A stretch of DNA of 64,000 nt from Pseudomonadota bacterium (GTDB taxonomy: Bacteria > Bdellovibrionota > Bacteriovoracia > Bacteriovoracales > Bacteriovoracaceae), in assembly GCA_027488375.1 (NCBI GenBank), contig JAIYBW010000001.1:372001-436000 (forward strand). The letters run 5' to 3'. Made by a program: the position numbers and the translations under genes. Within the stretch, counting starts at the first letter, position 1; each line of letters opens with the position of its first letter. The notes beneath the pieces are model-generated. The model was not told where the DNA came from, did not search any database, and saw nothing but the letters and a program-made list of their open reading frames with translations. This document shows positions 18,180 through 28,070 of this stretch, piece by piece.

Positions 18180-19473
18180 GGAATTGATAGGGATCGTTTT
18201 TTGTCATGGATAGCTTTTCTATCTTTTCAGCGTAAGCTTTTTTATCATCCTTAATCTCAGAGTTCCTTAAACAAACATAAAGATCAGGCGCAGATTTTAG
18301 GGCATGACTAAATAAACTTAAAAAGATTTCTCTGAGATCATTCTGAATAAAAACTTTTCTCTTCCCTTTCTGCTGTAGTTCAAAACGATTAATCTGGCCT
18401 AGAAGAAATTGATGAAGCTTCTTCTTATGAGCAGGGAATTTGAAAATTAATTGAGAGTATGTCGTAAAGTTTAAGAATGAATAAACGATGAACTGACCAC
18501 TTATGAGGTGGGGAGTGATGACAAAATCATGCTCATCCAATAAGTGTGGTGCTGGTGGAAATTGATGTCTTTCTTTTAAAAAATCAATCGTCTTTTTACG
18601 GTACTGCTCTGGGATTTTTACAAAATGAGCATTCATGTAAAAGAGCCCTTCTATAAATGGGCCACACAGTCTTATATGAATTTGGCTCCATCTGTAGCCC
18701 TCCAAAAAATTGTGAATATCGGAGTACTCTTCATTTGGATTTTTGATTGGAATGATGGTTAAGATCACACCATTATCACCTTTCACTGAGAGGACACACG
18801 GGAGCGTGATTTTCTTCAGACTTTCAATAACTTCAATGAGACCTGAGGATTGATCAATAATGATTCTATCAAGTTCAAATTTATTTCTTGGGTAATAGAG
18901 TTGATTTACTTTTCTAATTTTCTTTTCTTCAAAAATATCGAGATATTTTAAGAGTAGCATGGCGGTTGCTCGAGCATCTTCTATTGCACGATGGGCCTGG
19001 GAATGTGAAATTCCAAATATGTCAGACATATACTGCAAGTTTGAACTCATGATGTCCGGTATGAGATACTTTGTCATGATGTTAGTACAGATGACCTTGT
19101 TCTCTACCGTGGGTCTTTGGAGTTTCTTTAAAACACCATTTAAAAAAGGGATATCAAATGAGGTGTTGTGGGCAACTAAGATTGAGTCTCCAATAAATTG
19201 TACGATTTCATCAATGACCTCTTCAATTCGAGGGGCAAATTCAACATCCGCCTTCTTAATACCAGTAAGCTTTTGGACAAATTCAGGGATATCTTTTTCT
19301 GGATTAATAAGAAAACTTCTTTCTTCTGTGATCTTTCTGTTTTCAATTCTTAATATTCCGACTTCAATAATCTTTTCAGTCTCTGGATTACCTCCAGTCG
19401 TTTCAAGATCAATGACGCAAAATTTTAAAGATTCGAGAAGTTCATTTGAACTGTTATAGATTTTTTCTTGCAT
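18163..19473 (-). CDS. DnaQ-like 3'-5' exonuclease domain with long uncharacterised C-terminus
   Basis: 'FCVIDLETTGGNPETEKIIEVG', 'LVAHNTSFDIPFL', 'AHRAIEDARATAML' exonuclease motifs. Confidence 0.85.
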   Translation of the reverse strand: MQEKIYNSSNELLESLKFCVIDLETTGGNPETEKIIEVGILRIENRKITEERSFLINPEKDIPEFVQKLTGIKKADVEFAPRIEEVIDEIVQFIGDSILVAHNTSFDIPFLNGVLKKLQRPTVENKVICTNIMTKYLIPDIMSSNLQYMSDIFGISHSQAHRAIEDARATAMLLLKYLDIFEEKKIRKVNQLYYPRNKFELDRIIIDQSSGLIEVIESLKKITLPCVLSVKGDNGVILTIIPIKNPNEEYSDIHNFLEGYRWSQIHIRLCGPFIEGLFYMNAHFVKIPEQYRKKTIDFLKERHQFPPAPHLLDEHDFVITPHLISGQFIVYSFLNFTTYSQLIFKFPAHKKKLHQFLLGQINRFELQQKGKRKVFIQNDLREIFLSLFSHALKSAPDLYVCLRNSEIKDDKKAYAEKIEKLSMTKNDPYQFPKLHL

Positions 19474-19514
19474 TTTAATAAAAGGAACATTCGCTCCTTC
19501 CTTAGTTTAATTTT

Positions 19515-19907
19515 TTATTTTTTCAGGTGTTCTGGAGTAAAAGCATGAGTCAACATTTCTCCAAGTTTCCTGGTTTTTTCAATCCCGTCTTTATTTCCAA
19601 ACGTGATTTCAAGATTGAGATCAGAAAATTCCGTCATGACTTGAAGACACATGCCACAAGGAGGCCATCCATCAACGGTATAGACATAAATCTTTTTTAA
19701 CTTTTTATGACCTTCAGAAACAGCTTTCCAGATCGCGACTCTTTCAGCACAAACTGTTCCGCCAAAACTTGAATTCTCTACATTACATCCTTGGAAAATA
19801 GATCCATCCTCAGTGACTACACTTGCTCCAACCTTGGCCAGAGAGTAGGGTGAGTAAGAGAATTTCGAGGCTTCAATGGCAAGATCTCTCAGCTTATTTT
19901 CACTCAT
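19515..19907 (-). CDS. cdd: Cytidine deaminase
   Basis: 'GCNVENSSFGGTVCAERVAIWKAVSEG' and 'PPCGMCLQVM'. Confidence 0.93.
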   Translation of the reverse strand: MSENKLRDLAIEASKFSYSPYSLAKVGASVVTEDGSIFQGCNVENSSFGGTVCAERVAIWKAVSEGHKKLKKIYVYTVDGWPPCGMCLQVMTEFSDLNLEITFGNKDGIEKTRKLGEMLTHAFTPEHLKK

Positions 19908-20738
19908 CTAGATTTTTCCCAGTTTTTTTAGTTCACCAATAGTTTCAGTTAAAATAGTTGCAAAACCAACCATGGCTTTTTCTGCCACTAGTTTAACATC
20001 GGCATGACTCAGTTTTTCGGCTTTAATCCCTGCCGCATAATTTGTGATACATGCGACTCCGGCCACTTTTAAACCTAGGTGGTTAGCCGCAATAACTTCT
20101 GGAACTGTACTCATTCCTACCATGTCCCCGCCGATAGTCCGAAGCATTCGAATTTCTGCAGGAGTTTCATAGGAAGGTCCTAAAACCGAGCAATAGACTC
20201 CAGTCTTCATGTTAACGTGATGTGATTTGGCAACAGCATGCATGACCTCAATAAGAGAAGGATCATAGGCCTGAGTCATATCCGGAAATCGTGGACCAAG
20301 TTCAGCAATATTTGGGCCCTGAAGTGGATTTCTTCCAGATAGATTTATATGGTCATTAATAGTGACGAGGTCTCCGGGATGAAAGTCGAGATTGATACCA
20401 CCAGAGGCATTAGTTAGAATAAGGATCTCAATTCCTAATGCTGCTAGCACTCTCACAGGATGAACAATTTCTTCCATCGGGTGACCTTCATAAGCATGAA
20501 TTCGCCCTTGTAAGGCTGCAACTGGAACACCGTGAACATCACCTAAAATGAGGCAACCCTGATGACCTTCAACACTCGTGCGTTTAAAGTGAGGAATGTC
20601 CTGGTAGGGGATGATTGTTTTGTTTTGAATTTGATCGACATATATTCCTAAACCAGAACCAAGGACAAGTCCGATCTTAGGCTTGGTTTTATAACGGGAT
20701 TGAATATATTGGGCCGATTCAAGAATTTTAGACATCAT
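19908..20738 (-). CDS. punA: Purine nucleoside phosphorylase
   Basis: 'IGLVLGSGLG', 'GRIHAYEGHP', 'NASGGINLDFHPGDLVTINDHINLSGRNPLQGPN'. Confidence 0.92.
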   Translation of the reverse strand: MMSKILESAQYIQSRYKTKPKIGLVLGSGLGIYVDQIQNKTIIPYQDIPHFKRTSVEGHQGCLILGDVHGVPVAALQGRIHAYEGHPMEEIVHPVRVLAALGIEILILTNASGGINLDFHPGDLVTINDHINLSGRNPLQGPNIAELGPRFPDMTQAYDPSLIEVMHAVAKSHHVNMKTGVYCSVLGPSYETPAEIRMLRTIGGDMVGMSTVPEVIAANHLGLKVAGVACITNYAAGIKAEKLSHADVKLVAEKAMVGFATILTETIGELKKLGKI

Positions 20739-20747
20739 AGCTTTTCC

Positions 20748-22070
20748 TTAGCTGATTTTTTCAATAATAAGTTTTGGCGTTTTGACTTTAGTTGCTGATA
20801 GAGTGAGAACTTCTTTGAGGAAAGTTGATTTTATATTTTCAGCAATTTCTTTCTGGTTGGCATGGTGATGAATTTCAAAAATTGTTTCACCTTTTTTTAC
20901 CTTATCACCAATTTTCTTTTTAAATTCGAACCCAACTCCGTGATCAATCATGTCGCTTTTCGTTTTGCGTCCCCCACCTAAATCAATAAGGAGGAGTCCG
21001 ATTTGATCATTTTTAAACATTTTAATAAAACCATTCTTGGGAGCCGTCACAAGAGTCACATCTTTGGCCATAGGAAGTATCGAGTAGTCTTCAATCACAT
21101 TCTCGTTACCACCTTGCGCTTTGATGAGTTTTTTAAATTCATCCAGAGCTTTTCCTGAGCTCACCATGAGCTGAGCTTTTTTAAAGGCTTTATCATATGT
21201 TTTTTCAATACCCGCTAAATGGATCATATGGGCAGCAAGTGCTAAAGAAAGATCTGTAAGATCTTTTGGTCCTCGACCTTTAAGAGTTTCTATGGATTCT
21301 ATGAGCTCGTTTGAGTGACCGACAGAATTACCTAGAGGTTGATTCATGTCAGTGATTAAAGCAACGGCTTTTTTCTTGAAACGCTTTGAAGTTGTGATGA
21401 GGCTTTTACCTAAATTGCGAGCATCCTTGGTGGTACGCATGAAGGCGCCGGTCCCAGTTTTAATATCAAAGACTATTCCGTTTGCCCCTTCGGCCAACTT
21501 TTTACTCATAATAGATGCAGTGATAAGAGGAATAGAATCAATAGTTGCTGTGACATCCCTCAAAGCATAAATGAGTCTATCTGCAGGAGCTATTTCTGGG
21601 GTCTGACCAATAAGGACAAGCCCGTCTTTATTCAGTCTTTTTTCAAATTCAGCAAGATCTAGTGATGTTTTAAAGCCCTTAATCGCTTCAATTTTATCTA
21701 CAGTCCCACCGGTATGACCAAGACCACGACCTGCAATCATCGGAACCTTTACCCCCGCTGCTGAAGCAATCGGCGCCAAAATAAATGAGGCTTTATCCCC
21801 AATTCCGCCAGTTGAGTGCTTGTCTATTACATTTGAGCCAGAAAATTTGAGTTGTTTACCAGACTCAAGCATCGCATCGGTAAGGGCTGCGGTTTCAGCT
21901 GGGTCCATACCTTTAATGAACATGGCCATCAGCATGGCCGACATTTGATAATCTTCAATTTTTTTATCGGTATAATTTTGAATAAACCACTTAATTTCGT
22001 TGTGGGTAAGTTTCTGACCCTTCTTCTTCTTATCAATCAGGGGGTAAACTTGGAAAATATCCTTAGTCAT
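20748..22070 (-). CDS. deoA: Thymidine / pyrimidine-nucleoside phosphorylase
   Basis: 'DKHSTGGIGDKASFILAPIASAAGVKVPMIAGRGLGHTGGTVDK' family signature. Confidence 0.93.
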   Translation of the reverse strand: MTKDIFQVYPLIDKKKKGQKLTHNEIKWFIQNYTDKKIEDYQMSAMLMAMFIKGMDPAETAALTDAMLESGKQLKFSGSNVIDKHSTGGIGDKASFILAPIASAAGVKVPMIAGRGLGHTGGTVDKIEAIKGFKTSLDLAEFEKRLNKDGLVLIGQTPEIAPADRLIYALRDVTATIDSIPLITASIMSKKLAEGANGIVFDIKTGTGAFMRTTKDARNLGKSLITTSKRFKKKAVALITDMNQPLGNSVGHSNELIESIETLKGRGPKDLTDLSLALAAHMIHLAGIEKTYDKAFKKAQLMVSSGKALDEFKKLIKAQGGNENVIEDYSILPMAKDVTLVTAPKNGFIKMFKNDQIGLLLIDLGGGRKTKSDMIDHGVGFEFKKKIGDKVKKGETIFEIHHHANQKEIAENIKSTFLKEVLTLSATKVKTPKLIIEKIS

Positions 22071-22168
22071 AGCGTCTCACTAGTAAATATCTGATTTGCC
22101 AACTTTAAGATGGGAACTTATCATAGACTTAAGGTTTCCCGCTTGGCAAACATTGAGTAAGGATCGAC

Positions 22169-22573
22169 ATGAAAAGATGGATTTCTGCATTAATTTGTTC
22201 TCAACTTCTCCTCTTGAATTTTGCTTCGGCCCAGTCTGAGGATGATATTATTAAGAATACCCAGCAAGACATGATCACTGTTGTCGCTGCTGGGGCCGGG
22301 GGAGCCATTTTAGGCTTATCCACCCTTTCTTTTTATGAAACGCCTTCAAAAAGTCTTCGGAATATATGGACTGGTGCAGCAATCGGGATTATCGCCGGAG
22401 TTATTTTTGTGGCTTATAATAGTGCTCAGAAGGGCTCAGAGGATTTAGTTGGCCAATCCCCCTCAAGAAAATTTTCGACCTCTGATCGTTTGGCCTGGCA
22501 TCAAAGTGAAATTATTTCAAATACTTCTGTAAATTCTGAAATTGAATCGGAATTTTTTCACTTCTCTTTCTAA
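22169..22573 (+). CDS. Small hypothetical membrane protein
   Basis: Signal-like N-terminus, two hydrophobic Gly/Ala-rich segments. Confidence 0.55.
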   Translation: MKRWISALICSQLLLLNFASAQSEDDIIKNTQQDMITVVAAGAGGAILGLSTLSFYETPSKSLRNIWTGAAIGIIAGVIFVAYNSAQKGSEDLVGQSPSRKFSTSDRLAWHQSEIISNTSVNSEIESEFFHFSF

Positions 22574-22655
22574 AAAGCGGACTTTTCCTTGCCATCCGAG
22601 TGTTCCTGTCGGATAACTTTTGATGTTACGCTAAACATTATTTGGGGATCCGTAT

Positions 22656-23873
22656 ATGGAAAAACTAGTTTCTTTATTAGGGCTATTTGTCATGGTTGTT
22701 ATCGCTTATCTATTAAGTGAAAACAAAAAAGCCATTCAATGGAGAACAGTCATTACAGGTATCCTTCTACAAGTCGTTTTTGGTCTTTTGATTCTTAAGA
22801 CCCAAATTGGCCATGATGTTTTTGATTCTATTGGCCGAGGTTTTAATGCCATCCTTGGTTACACGGCTGAAGGTGCAAAATTTCTTTTTGGATCGCTGGC
22901 CACTCCTTCTGATAGCTTAGGATTTATTTTTGCGACGATGGTACTCCCAACAATTATTTTTATGAGTGCTCTCATGTCTGTCCTTTACCACGTAGGTATC
23001 ATGCAGAAAGTGGTTGAGGTTGTTGCTAGAGTCATGATGTGGGCGATGAAAACATCAGGGGCGGAATCTCTGGCCGCTGCTGCTAATATTTTTGTAGGTC
23101 AAACTGAAGCCCCACTAGTGATTAAACCTTTTGTAGGTCAGATGACGAAGTCTGAGATTATGTGTCTTATGACGGGTGGAATGGCGACTGTGGCCGGTGG
23201 TGTTTTAGCGGCTTACGTAGGCTTTGGAATTGATGCTGGTCACTTACTTGCCGCTTCTGTGATGAGTGCTCCTGCTGCTCTTGTATGTGCTAAATTAATG
23301 GTTCCTGAAACTGAAGAATCTGTAACTGCCGGAGTGGTAAAAGTAGATCTTCCAAAAGTTTCAGCTAACGTCGTTGATGCTGCTGCTTCTGGAGCTTCGG
23401 ATGGTTTAAAACTAGCTGTAAATGTGGCGGCCATGCTTATGGCCTTTATCGCTCTCATTGCAATGCTTAATGGAATTTTAGGTGGAGTAGGGAATTTCCT
23501 TGGAATCCCAGGACTTTCGTTTGAGCTACTCATGGGCTATGTGAATGCACCAGTTGCTTGGCTTCTAGGAGTTCCTTGGGAAGATTGCTTAAAGGTTGGA
23601 GCGATTCTTGGTAAAAAACTCGTTTTAAATGAATTCGTCGGATACTTAGATTTAATTGCTGCCAAAGGCCAGATTTCTGAACGCTCGACCATTCTTGCTA
23701 CTTATGCGCTTTGTGGATTCTCTAACTTCTCATCAATTGCTATTCAGCTTGGTGGGATTGGGACAATGGCCCCAGAAAAGCGTCCAATTCTTGCCAAATA
23801 CGGCATGTATTCGCTCATCGGCGGAACTCTCGCTTGCTACATGACAGCATGTATTGCCGGTCTTTTTATTTGA
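22656..23873 (+). CDS. nupC: NupC-family concentrative nucleoside transporter
   Basis: 'NIFVGQTEAPLVIKPF', 'MTGGMATVAGGVLAAYVGFG', 'YALCGFSNFSSIAIQLGGIG'. Confidence 0.93.
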   Translation: MEKLVSLLGLFVMVVIAYLLSENKKAIQWRTVITGILLQVVFGLLILKTQIGHDVFDSIGRGFNAILGYTAEGAKFLFGSLATPSDSLGFIFATMVLPTIIFMSALMSVLYHVGIMQKVVEVVARVMMWAMKTSGAESLAAAANIFVGQTEAPLVIKPFVGQMTKSEIMCLMTGGMATVAGGVLAAYVGFGIDAGHLLAASVMSAPAALVCAKLMVPETEESVTAGVVKVDLPKVSANVVDAAASGASDGLKLAVNVAAMLMAFIALIAMLNGILGGVGNFLGIPGLSFELLMGYVNAPVAWLLGVPWEDCLKVGAILGKKLVLNEFVGYLDLIAAKGQISERSTILATYALCGFSNFSSIAIQLGGIGTMAPEKRPILAKYGMYSLIGGTLACYMTACIAGLFI

Positions 23874-23937
23874 TATAAATAAAGGTATTCTGATTCTAAT
23901 TACAGTTTAAAAGTTTTTAGAATTAGGACATTTTTTC

Positions 23938-25515
23938 ATGGCAAAAGAACTTGTGGTCAACCAGACTCACAATGAGTCGCGTATTGCGCTCATTGAGAAT
24001 GGTGAGATCTTGGATTTTCTCATTGAGCGACATCCCCAAAATAATGAATCAGCTCCCATTGTTGGAAATATTTATCTCGGTAGAGTTTTAAGAGTTCTAC
24101 CTGGAATGCAGTCAGCTTTTATCGATATTGGGCAGGAGCGAGCTGCTTTTCTTTACGTGGACGATGCCTATTTACCCACTCTTGAAGAGCAGCGAGAGAT
24201 GCAAAGTCGGATCGAGGCATCTGAAAAACAAAGTAAGCGTCTTGGTGAAGTGATTCCGGATGAATTTTCTACTCTCACAGAATCTGTGGATATGAAGTTT
24301 CGTCCTGATGTTAAAATTCAAGACTTTCTTAAAGAAGGTGATGAGATCGTGGTTCAAATTGCGAAGGAACCGATTTCAACTAAGGGACCAAGAGTCACTC
24401 GTCATATCACGTTAGCAGGTCGCCATATTGTGTATATGCCCTTTATTGAGCACACCGGTGTCTCCCGACGAATTGAATCTGAAGAAGAAAGAAAACGACT
24501 AAAAGATATTTTAGATTCAATACGCCCTGAAGGTATTGGAGTCATTGCGAGAACAGTTGCTGAAGGGCAAAGTTATAAAGTTCTAAAGAATGATTACAAT
24601 AATCTTGTGAAAATCTGGAAAGATGTTCAAAAGAAAATGGAGAAGGCGAAAGCACCATTAGAGCTCCATCAAGATCTCTCTTTTGTTCAAAGGGCACTTA
24701 GAGACATCATGGATGAAGATGTTGATTCTTTAGTGGCCGATAATAAAGCTGCGATTAAACAAATTGAAAAATTTATTCAACGTTTTAGCCCTAACCACAA
24801 AGCCAAAATTAAATTCTATGATTCTGATATTCCAATGTTTGAACATTATGGAATTGATATTGAAATTGAGCGCGCACTCTCGAATCAAGTTTTTTTAAAG
24901 TCTGGTGGCTCAATTAATGTTGATCAAACCGAAGCTCTGGTTTCGATCGATGTGAATACAGGTAAGTTTGTTGGTAAAAAAACACTTGAGGAGACGATCC
25001 TTAAAACAAATCTAGAAGCCGTTAAAGAAATTTCCTATCAGCTACGTTTAAGAAATTGTGGTGGGATTATTATCATCGATTTCATTGATATGGAAAAAGA
25101 AGAGCATCGAACCCAAGTTTATTCTGCTCTTTTAGAAGCCTTAAAAAAAGATCGCTCTAAAACAAATGTTCTTCCTATTTCAGGCCTCGGACTTGTGGAA
25201 ATGACGAGAAAGAGAACGAGAGACACACTTATTCGTACCATGTGTGAACCATGTCCTTATTGTGAGGGAGTGGGGAGAGTCAAGTCTGTTGAAACTGTGA
25301 GTTTTGAAGTTATCCGAGAGCTTCAAAAGGTGATGAAAAGAACCACAGCTCCAAAAATCACTCTATTCGCCCATCCTGAAGTCTGCGCCAAACTTTCTTC
25401 AGAGGACTTTGGGCTCATAGAAGTCTTAGAGGAGCAGTTTAATAAAACTCTTCTCGTGAGGGCCGATAATAATTATCATTCTGAGCAGTATGAGATCTAT
25501 GTTCCAGAGGCTTAA
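23938..25515 (+). CDS. rng: Ribonuclease G/E family protein
   Basis: S1 domain 'GNIYLGRVLRVLPGMQSAFIDIG', 'VSIDVNTGKFVG', 'GGIIIIDFIDM', 'CEPCPYCEGVG'. Confidence 0.93.
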   Translation: MAKELVVNQTHNESRIALIENGEILDFLIERHPQNNESAPIVGNIYLGRVLRVLPGMQSAFIDIGQERAAFLYVDDAYLPTLEEQREMQSRIEASEKQSKRLGEVIPDEFSTLTESVDMKFRPDVKIQDFLKEGDEIVVQIAKEPISTKGPRVTRHITLAGRHIVYMPFIEHTGVSRRIESEEERKRLKDILDSIRPEGIGVIARTVAEGQSYKVLKNDYNNLVKIWKDVQKKMEKAKAPLELHQDLSFVQRALRDIMDEDVDSLVADNKAAIKQIEKFIQRFSPNHKAKIKFYDSDIPMFEHYGIDIEIERALSNQVFLKSGGSINVDQTEALVSIDVNTGKFVGKKTLEETILKTNLEAVKEISYQLRLRNCGGIIIIDFIDMEKEEHRTQVYSALLEALKKDRSKTNVLPISGLGLVEMTRKRTRDTLIRTMCEPCPYCEGVGRVKSVETVSFEVIRELQKVMKRTTAPKITLFAHPEVCAKLSSEDFGLIEVLEEQFNKTLLVRADNNYHSEQYEIYVPEA

Positions 25516-25523
25516 AATAAAAA

Positions 25524-25549
25524 AACCGGGTTTCCCCGGTTTTTTTTTA
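25524..25549. terminator. Bidirectional Rho-independent terminator AACCGGGtttCCCCGGTT with A/T runs on both sides
   Basis: Between convergent rng (+) and the 760-aa gene (-); stem flanked by A run and T run. Confidence 0.85.
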
Positions 25550-27829
25550 TTGCTGAGATCCAGTTGATGATTTGTTCTTTTTATCTTTCTTATCCTCAGA
25601 AGACTTATCCGTTATTATAGTACTGCTATTACAACCTGCCTCAGGTGTTGGCCCCAAACCTAATGTAGGATTGTCTAAGACTTCAGGAAATTCTTTTTGT
25701 AGATATTTCTCGAGAGCATCCTCCTGATCTTTGGCATCAAGTTTGTTCCAATTAGGATGATATTTTTCAAGATCATGTTTTGTAATTTCTCGGCGACCTT
25801 TAACTTTTAAAGCTCCACCCCAATTAACATAACTACTGATGAAGCCCTTGGTTGCCCTCCAGGCGCTCTTACGACTACTTTTACTTAAATTCAGTTGAGT
25901 CAGATCTCCAATAGCAAAAAATCTTGGTAGTTTTCCGCCAGGCTCACTACATCCTCGACAAAAGACTCCGATGGCCGTGTTGACTGGAGTGAGTGCCAAT
26001 ACCCCGGCGCCAGCACCAACGGCAACCACAGGAAGAGTGAGGACGGTGGCCACTTTTAATGGAAATTTTAAAATGCCCTCTAATCTTGCCTTTTTGGTTT
26101 GTATGGGTTGAAGATTGCAAGTATAAGTTCGCAGTGCCATAAGTTCTTTAACTGTGAGTGCAATCTCTGGATCAAACTGCTCGATAGGTTCGATATCAAC
26201 ATCCTCTGTTGCAGGGCTAGAAGCTGTAATCCGCGCCATTTTAAAGCTGTTAAAGAGTTTTTCATCCCACTCAGAACGATTTCTATTCGGGCCAGAGGCA
26301 TAAAACTCTTGCAGGAGCTTTTTCTTTTCAATTGTTTTTGATGCAAAAGAAGCAAGGCGGTTATTACTAACAACAAGCTTTTGCTCTAAAATATCTTTTT
26401 TCTTCATGAGTAAATGCTTATCAGAATAATTTGACATGGTTTGGTTGCCAATATTGGCAAGGATCTGCTGAGATGAGTCCACAAATGTCTGATCGAATTT
26501 TTTCATGTTTTCCACTTGTTTCTTCGCATCGTCATAGGACTTTTTTAAAGTGATAGTTTCTTTATCCTGAGTTTTGATTTGTTTTTTTAAATCTTCAATT
26601 TGTTTTTTTATATCAGCAATTTCTTGCTTCAATTCAGCTTCTTCGCGAGCGAGATTTTGAGAAAATTTATACTCTTCCGCCTTTATTTCTGGATCCGTCG
26701 TTGCATAAGGGCTTGGACCATAATCACCTTGGTTCCATTCCTTGAAATTTTCTTCACCTGATCCGTAAACTGGCAGTTTGACATCAACAACGGAGTCAAA
26801 GCCCTTTTCATAAGTTTCCCCCTGGAGATCACAATTTTTTTTAAGATGCCAGCTTAGGTACTTTTGAACAAATAAGCCTCTCTTATAGGCGAGTTGTGGG
26901 GTGAGATCATTATAAAGATTTCGGGATGTCTCTACAGTAAAGTGAGGCTCATCACCGGCCTGGATTTGTTTACAAACATCTTGGGCAAGTTTATTTATTT
27001 TGGTGAGATCATTATTACCTTTGTCATTATTTTTTGTCATGTCTGGCTGGCAGTACTGTTTCCTGTCTTTAGGCGAGACTTGCAGAATTTCTTTTAGAAC
27101 GACTTCTTCAGTGAGGCCTGAGCTTCGATCAACCATGTAGGAGCAATCATTTGTAAAACTACTCATAATGTCGAGAGGTTCACAACCGACACATTCAGGC
27201 TTCTCATAGTCTGGTTCATTGGGAAAATCTTTAGCTTTTACGGTGCAAGAGACACCTTTTCCATCATTAATCGAAATATTAAACGGAATTGTTTTTGAAT
27301 GATTTGTGATCGTTGTGTTACCTTTTTTCACGCTTTCTGGATTTATTTTAGCAATCTCATCTTTTATTAGTTTTTTAAGTTGTTCAGAACTAAGTCCAGA
27401 AATATCTTGTTTGATTGTTGAATCTAAACCATTCTTACCAATTATTTTTTTCTTTCTTTTAAAGAGTGCTTGTAGGGCCTGACCAAGCTTGCCCTGCTTA
27501 AGGAGAGAATTGAAAACACTTCTCTTATAAGCCTTGGCTTCTTTTTTACAAAGCTTGGTTAGTTCTTTGAGCTTTTTCTCTCTTTCTTGTTGGCCCATTC
27601 CCTTCCAAATATCTTGGTCTTCACAGGCCTGTCCGTTGAGTTGCTCACTAATCTTTTCCAAGGTTTCATTGCCAGTATTAATGTCTTCTTGTTGACATCC
27701 ATTTTGTTTAAGCTCTGGCTCTTTTGCATCACACGTCAAAAGTTGAGGATCATCTCCGGCCACACAATCAAGATTGGCGTAAACCACAGCAGAATGAATA
27801 AGAAGTGAAAAAATAATAAGTACTTTCAA
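25547..27829 (-). CDS. Large secreted hypothetical protein with central coiled coil (760 aa)
   Basis: Signal peptide, Cys-rich N-terminal part, 'EIADIKKQIEDLKKQIKTQDKETITLKKSY' coiled coil. Confidence 0.7.
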   Translation of the reverse strand: MKVLIIFSLLIHSAVVYANLDCVAGDDPQLLTCDAKEPELKQNGCQQEDINTGNETLEKISEQLNGQACEDQDIWKGMGQQEREKKLKELTKLCKKEAKAYKRSVFNSLLKQGKLGQALQALFKRKKKIIGKNGLDSTIKQDISGLSSEQLKKLIKDEIAKINPESVKKGNTTITNHSKTIPFNISINDGKGVSCTVKAKDFPNEPDYEKPECVGCEPLDIMSSFTNDCSYMVDRSSGLTEEVVLKEILQVSPKDRKQYCQPDMTKNNDKGNNDLTKINKLAQDVCKQIQAGDEPHFTVETSRNLYNDLTPQLAYKRGLFVQKYLSWHLKKNCDLQGETYEKGFDSVVDVKLPVYGSGEENFKEWNQGDYGPSPYATTDPEIKAEEYKFSQNLAREEAELKQEIADIKKQIEDLKKQIKTQDKETITLKKSYDDAKKQVENMKKFDQTFVDSSQQILANIGNQTMSNYSDKHLLMKKKDILEQKLVVSNNRLASFASKTIEKKKLLQEFYASGPNRNRSEWDEKLFNSFKMARITASSPATEDVDIEPIEQFDPEIALTVKELMALRTYTCNLQPIQTKKARLEGILKFPLKVATVLTLPVVAVGAGAGVLALTPVNTAIGVFCRGCSEPGGKLPRFFAIGDLTQLNLSKSSRKSAWRATKGFISSYVNWGGALKVKGRREITKHDLEKYHPNWNKLDAKDQEDALEKYLQKEFPEVLDNPTLGLGPTPEAGCNSSTIITDKSSEDKKDKKNKSSTGSQQ

Positions 27830-28070
27830 GGCTTGTCCTCCAAGGGGATTTAGGCTGCTTTAAATTATAGCATCCTTTTAATCCAAGAATGGGCATTATG
27901 GTCTAGCGTAGGCTGGATATCGTATTTTCGGGGGGTTAGGGAGTAATCAAGAAATGAAATGGCAATAATTTCTTTGCAGGCAAAGGACTCAAAGGTTTAG
28001 ATACGAATCTTTATATTTGAGTCCCACCCTGCATAAGCAATGATTTTAATTCTGAGGCTTAATCTTTTAT

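Noticed and set aside
18959-19459. 166-aa + strand ORF antisense to the DnaQ-like gene
   Set aside because: Opposite strand carries well-conserved exonuclease motifs; no RBS or family evidence for the antisense ORF.
22589-22626. ATCCGA...TCGGAT dyad before nupC as terminator or operator
   Set aside because: Only 6 bp of stem with a 9-nt loop and no proper T run; too weak to claim.
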